DNA of 64,000 nucleotides from Comamonas avium (GTDB lineage Bacteria; Pseudomonadota; Gammaproteobacteria; Burkholderiales; Burkholderiaceae_C): the NCBI RefSeq assembly GCF_014836675.1, contig NZ_JACSQK010000004.1:186001-250000 (forward strand), written 5' to 3'. Positions 63,799-64,000 of the stretch are shown here, in pieces. How positions within the stretch are numbered: position 1 is the stretch's first letter; the number at the start of each line of letters is the position of its first letter. The position numbers were made by a program, and so were the translations under genes. Below the pieces are notes generated by a model, which saw only the letters and a program-made list of their open reading frames with translations, made no database searches and was not told the origin of the DNA.

Positions 63799-64000
63799 TT
63801 AATTCCAAATGTTCCAAGGCGAGTGCAACCAAGCACCCACGATGACCAGCCACACCAAGGTGACAGGGATAAAGATCTTCCAGCCCAGACGCATGATTTG
63901 GTCATAGCGAAAGCGTGGGAAGGTCGCTCGAATCCAGATAAACAAGCTGACCACGAAAGCTGTCTTTGCAGCCAGCCAGATCCAGCCGGGAATAAAGGAC
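63799..64000 (-). CDS. nuoH: NADH-quinone oxidoreductase subunit H, C-terminal part
   Basis: Only the last 66 codons are in the window; the gene runs off the right edge. The translation [16 protein letters not shown] and the final SPWNIWN are typical of the betaproteobacterial NuoH C-terminus. NuoH holds the quinone-access helices at the junction of the hydrophilic and membrane arms. Its stop is followed by nuoI after 12 bases. Confidence 0.93.
   Translation of the reverse strand, partial: SFIPGWIWLAAKTAFVVSLFIWIRATFPRFRYDQIMRLGWKIFIPVTLVWLVIVGAWLHSPWNIWN

Overview
The window looks like chromosome of a betaproteobacterium of the family Comamonadaceae, most likely Comamonas or a near relative. 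This is inferred from the moderately high G+C, the Bug-type tricarboxylate receptors, the betaproteobacterial porin, the nuo operon followed by a DUF2818 gene, and a dispersed intergenic repeat with AGCTGCTAGCGCTT-like ends. Nearly all of it is core genome. I see no insertion sequence, prophage, CRISPR array, tRNA or rRNA.

Layout. 0-8.8 kb: 3' part of a PhoQ-like sensor kinase, then coaBC/small membrane protein/dut (minus strand), then pyrG, kdsA, eno, ftsB and an unknown gene (plus). 8.9-16 kb: hslO and a gamma-carbonic-anhydrase-like gene face a DUF455 ferritin-like gene across a 44-bp divergent promoter; two tandem EAL-HDOD genes, xerD and a Bug receptor follow. 16-25 kb: an AEC carrier, an SGNH lipoprotein esterase, queG opposite tsaE-amiC, two paralogous glycine-zipper lipoproteins flanking a DedA gene, then mutL and an RpiR-type regulator. 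25-33 kb: gdhA, a porin, a methylglyoxal synthase that appears to carry two MGS domains, a lipoprotein hydrolase, a Bcr/CflA exporter and miaA. 33-38 kb: a cobalamin riboswitch controlling a BtuB-like TonB receptor, then putP, a zinc-ribbon protein and a racemase-family protein. 38-49 kb is the most accessory-looking part: DUF924, a HAF-repeat autotransporter, an AT-rich gap with a heptamer microsatellite, two VOC genes, an MHYT protein, a candidate small RNA gene, a second Bug receptor, a methyltransferase, a DTW enzyme and an orphan amino-acid binding protein. 49-56 kb: a complete branched-chain amino acid ABC operon (livG-F-K1-K2-H-M) with two binding proteins. 56-64 kb: DUF1178, DUF2818 and nuoN-M-L-K-J-I-H, with nuoH cut by the window end.

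The gene content covers CTP, dUTP, coenzyme A and Kdo supply, glycolysis, tRNA modification (queG, tsaE, miaA, DTW), wall hydrolysis and division (amiC, ftsB), nitrogen assimilation and uptake (gdhA, liv, putP), and respiration (nuo).

Most worth a second look: (i) about ten copies of an intergenic hairpin element with conserved outer ends but copy-specific, self-complementary inner arms; (ii) an unannotated transcription unit at 45.06-45.26 kb with a near-consensus sigma-70 promoter, about 165 nt and a strong terminator; (iii) the tandem-domain methylglyoxal synthase; (iv) a five-copy GCACCAA operator-like cluster in front of gdhA; (v) in-frame and intergenic simple repeats that could vary in copy number.
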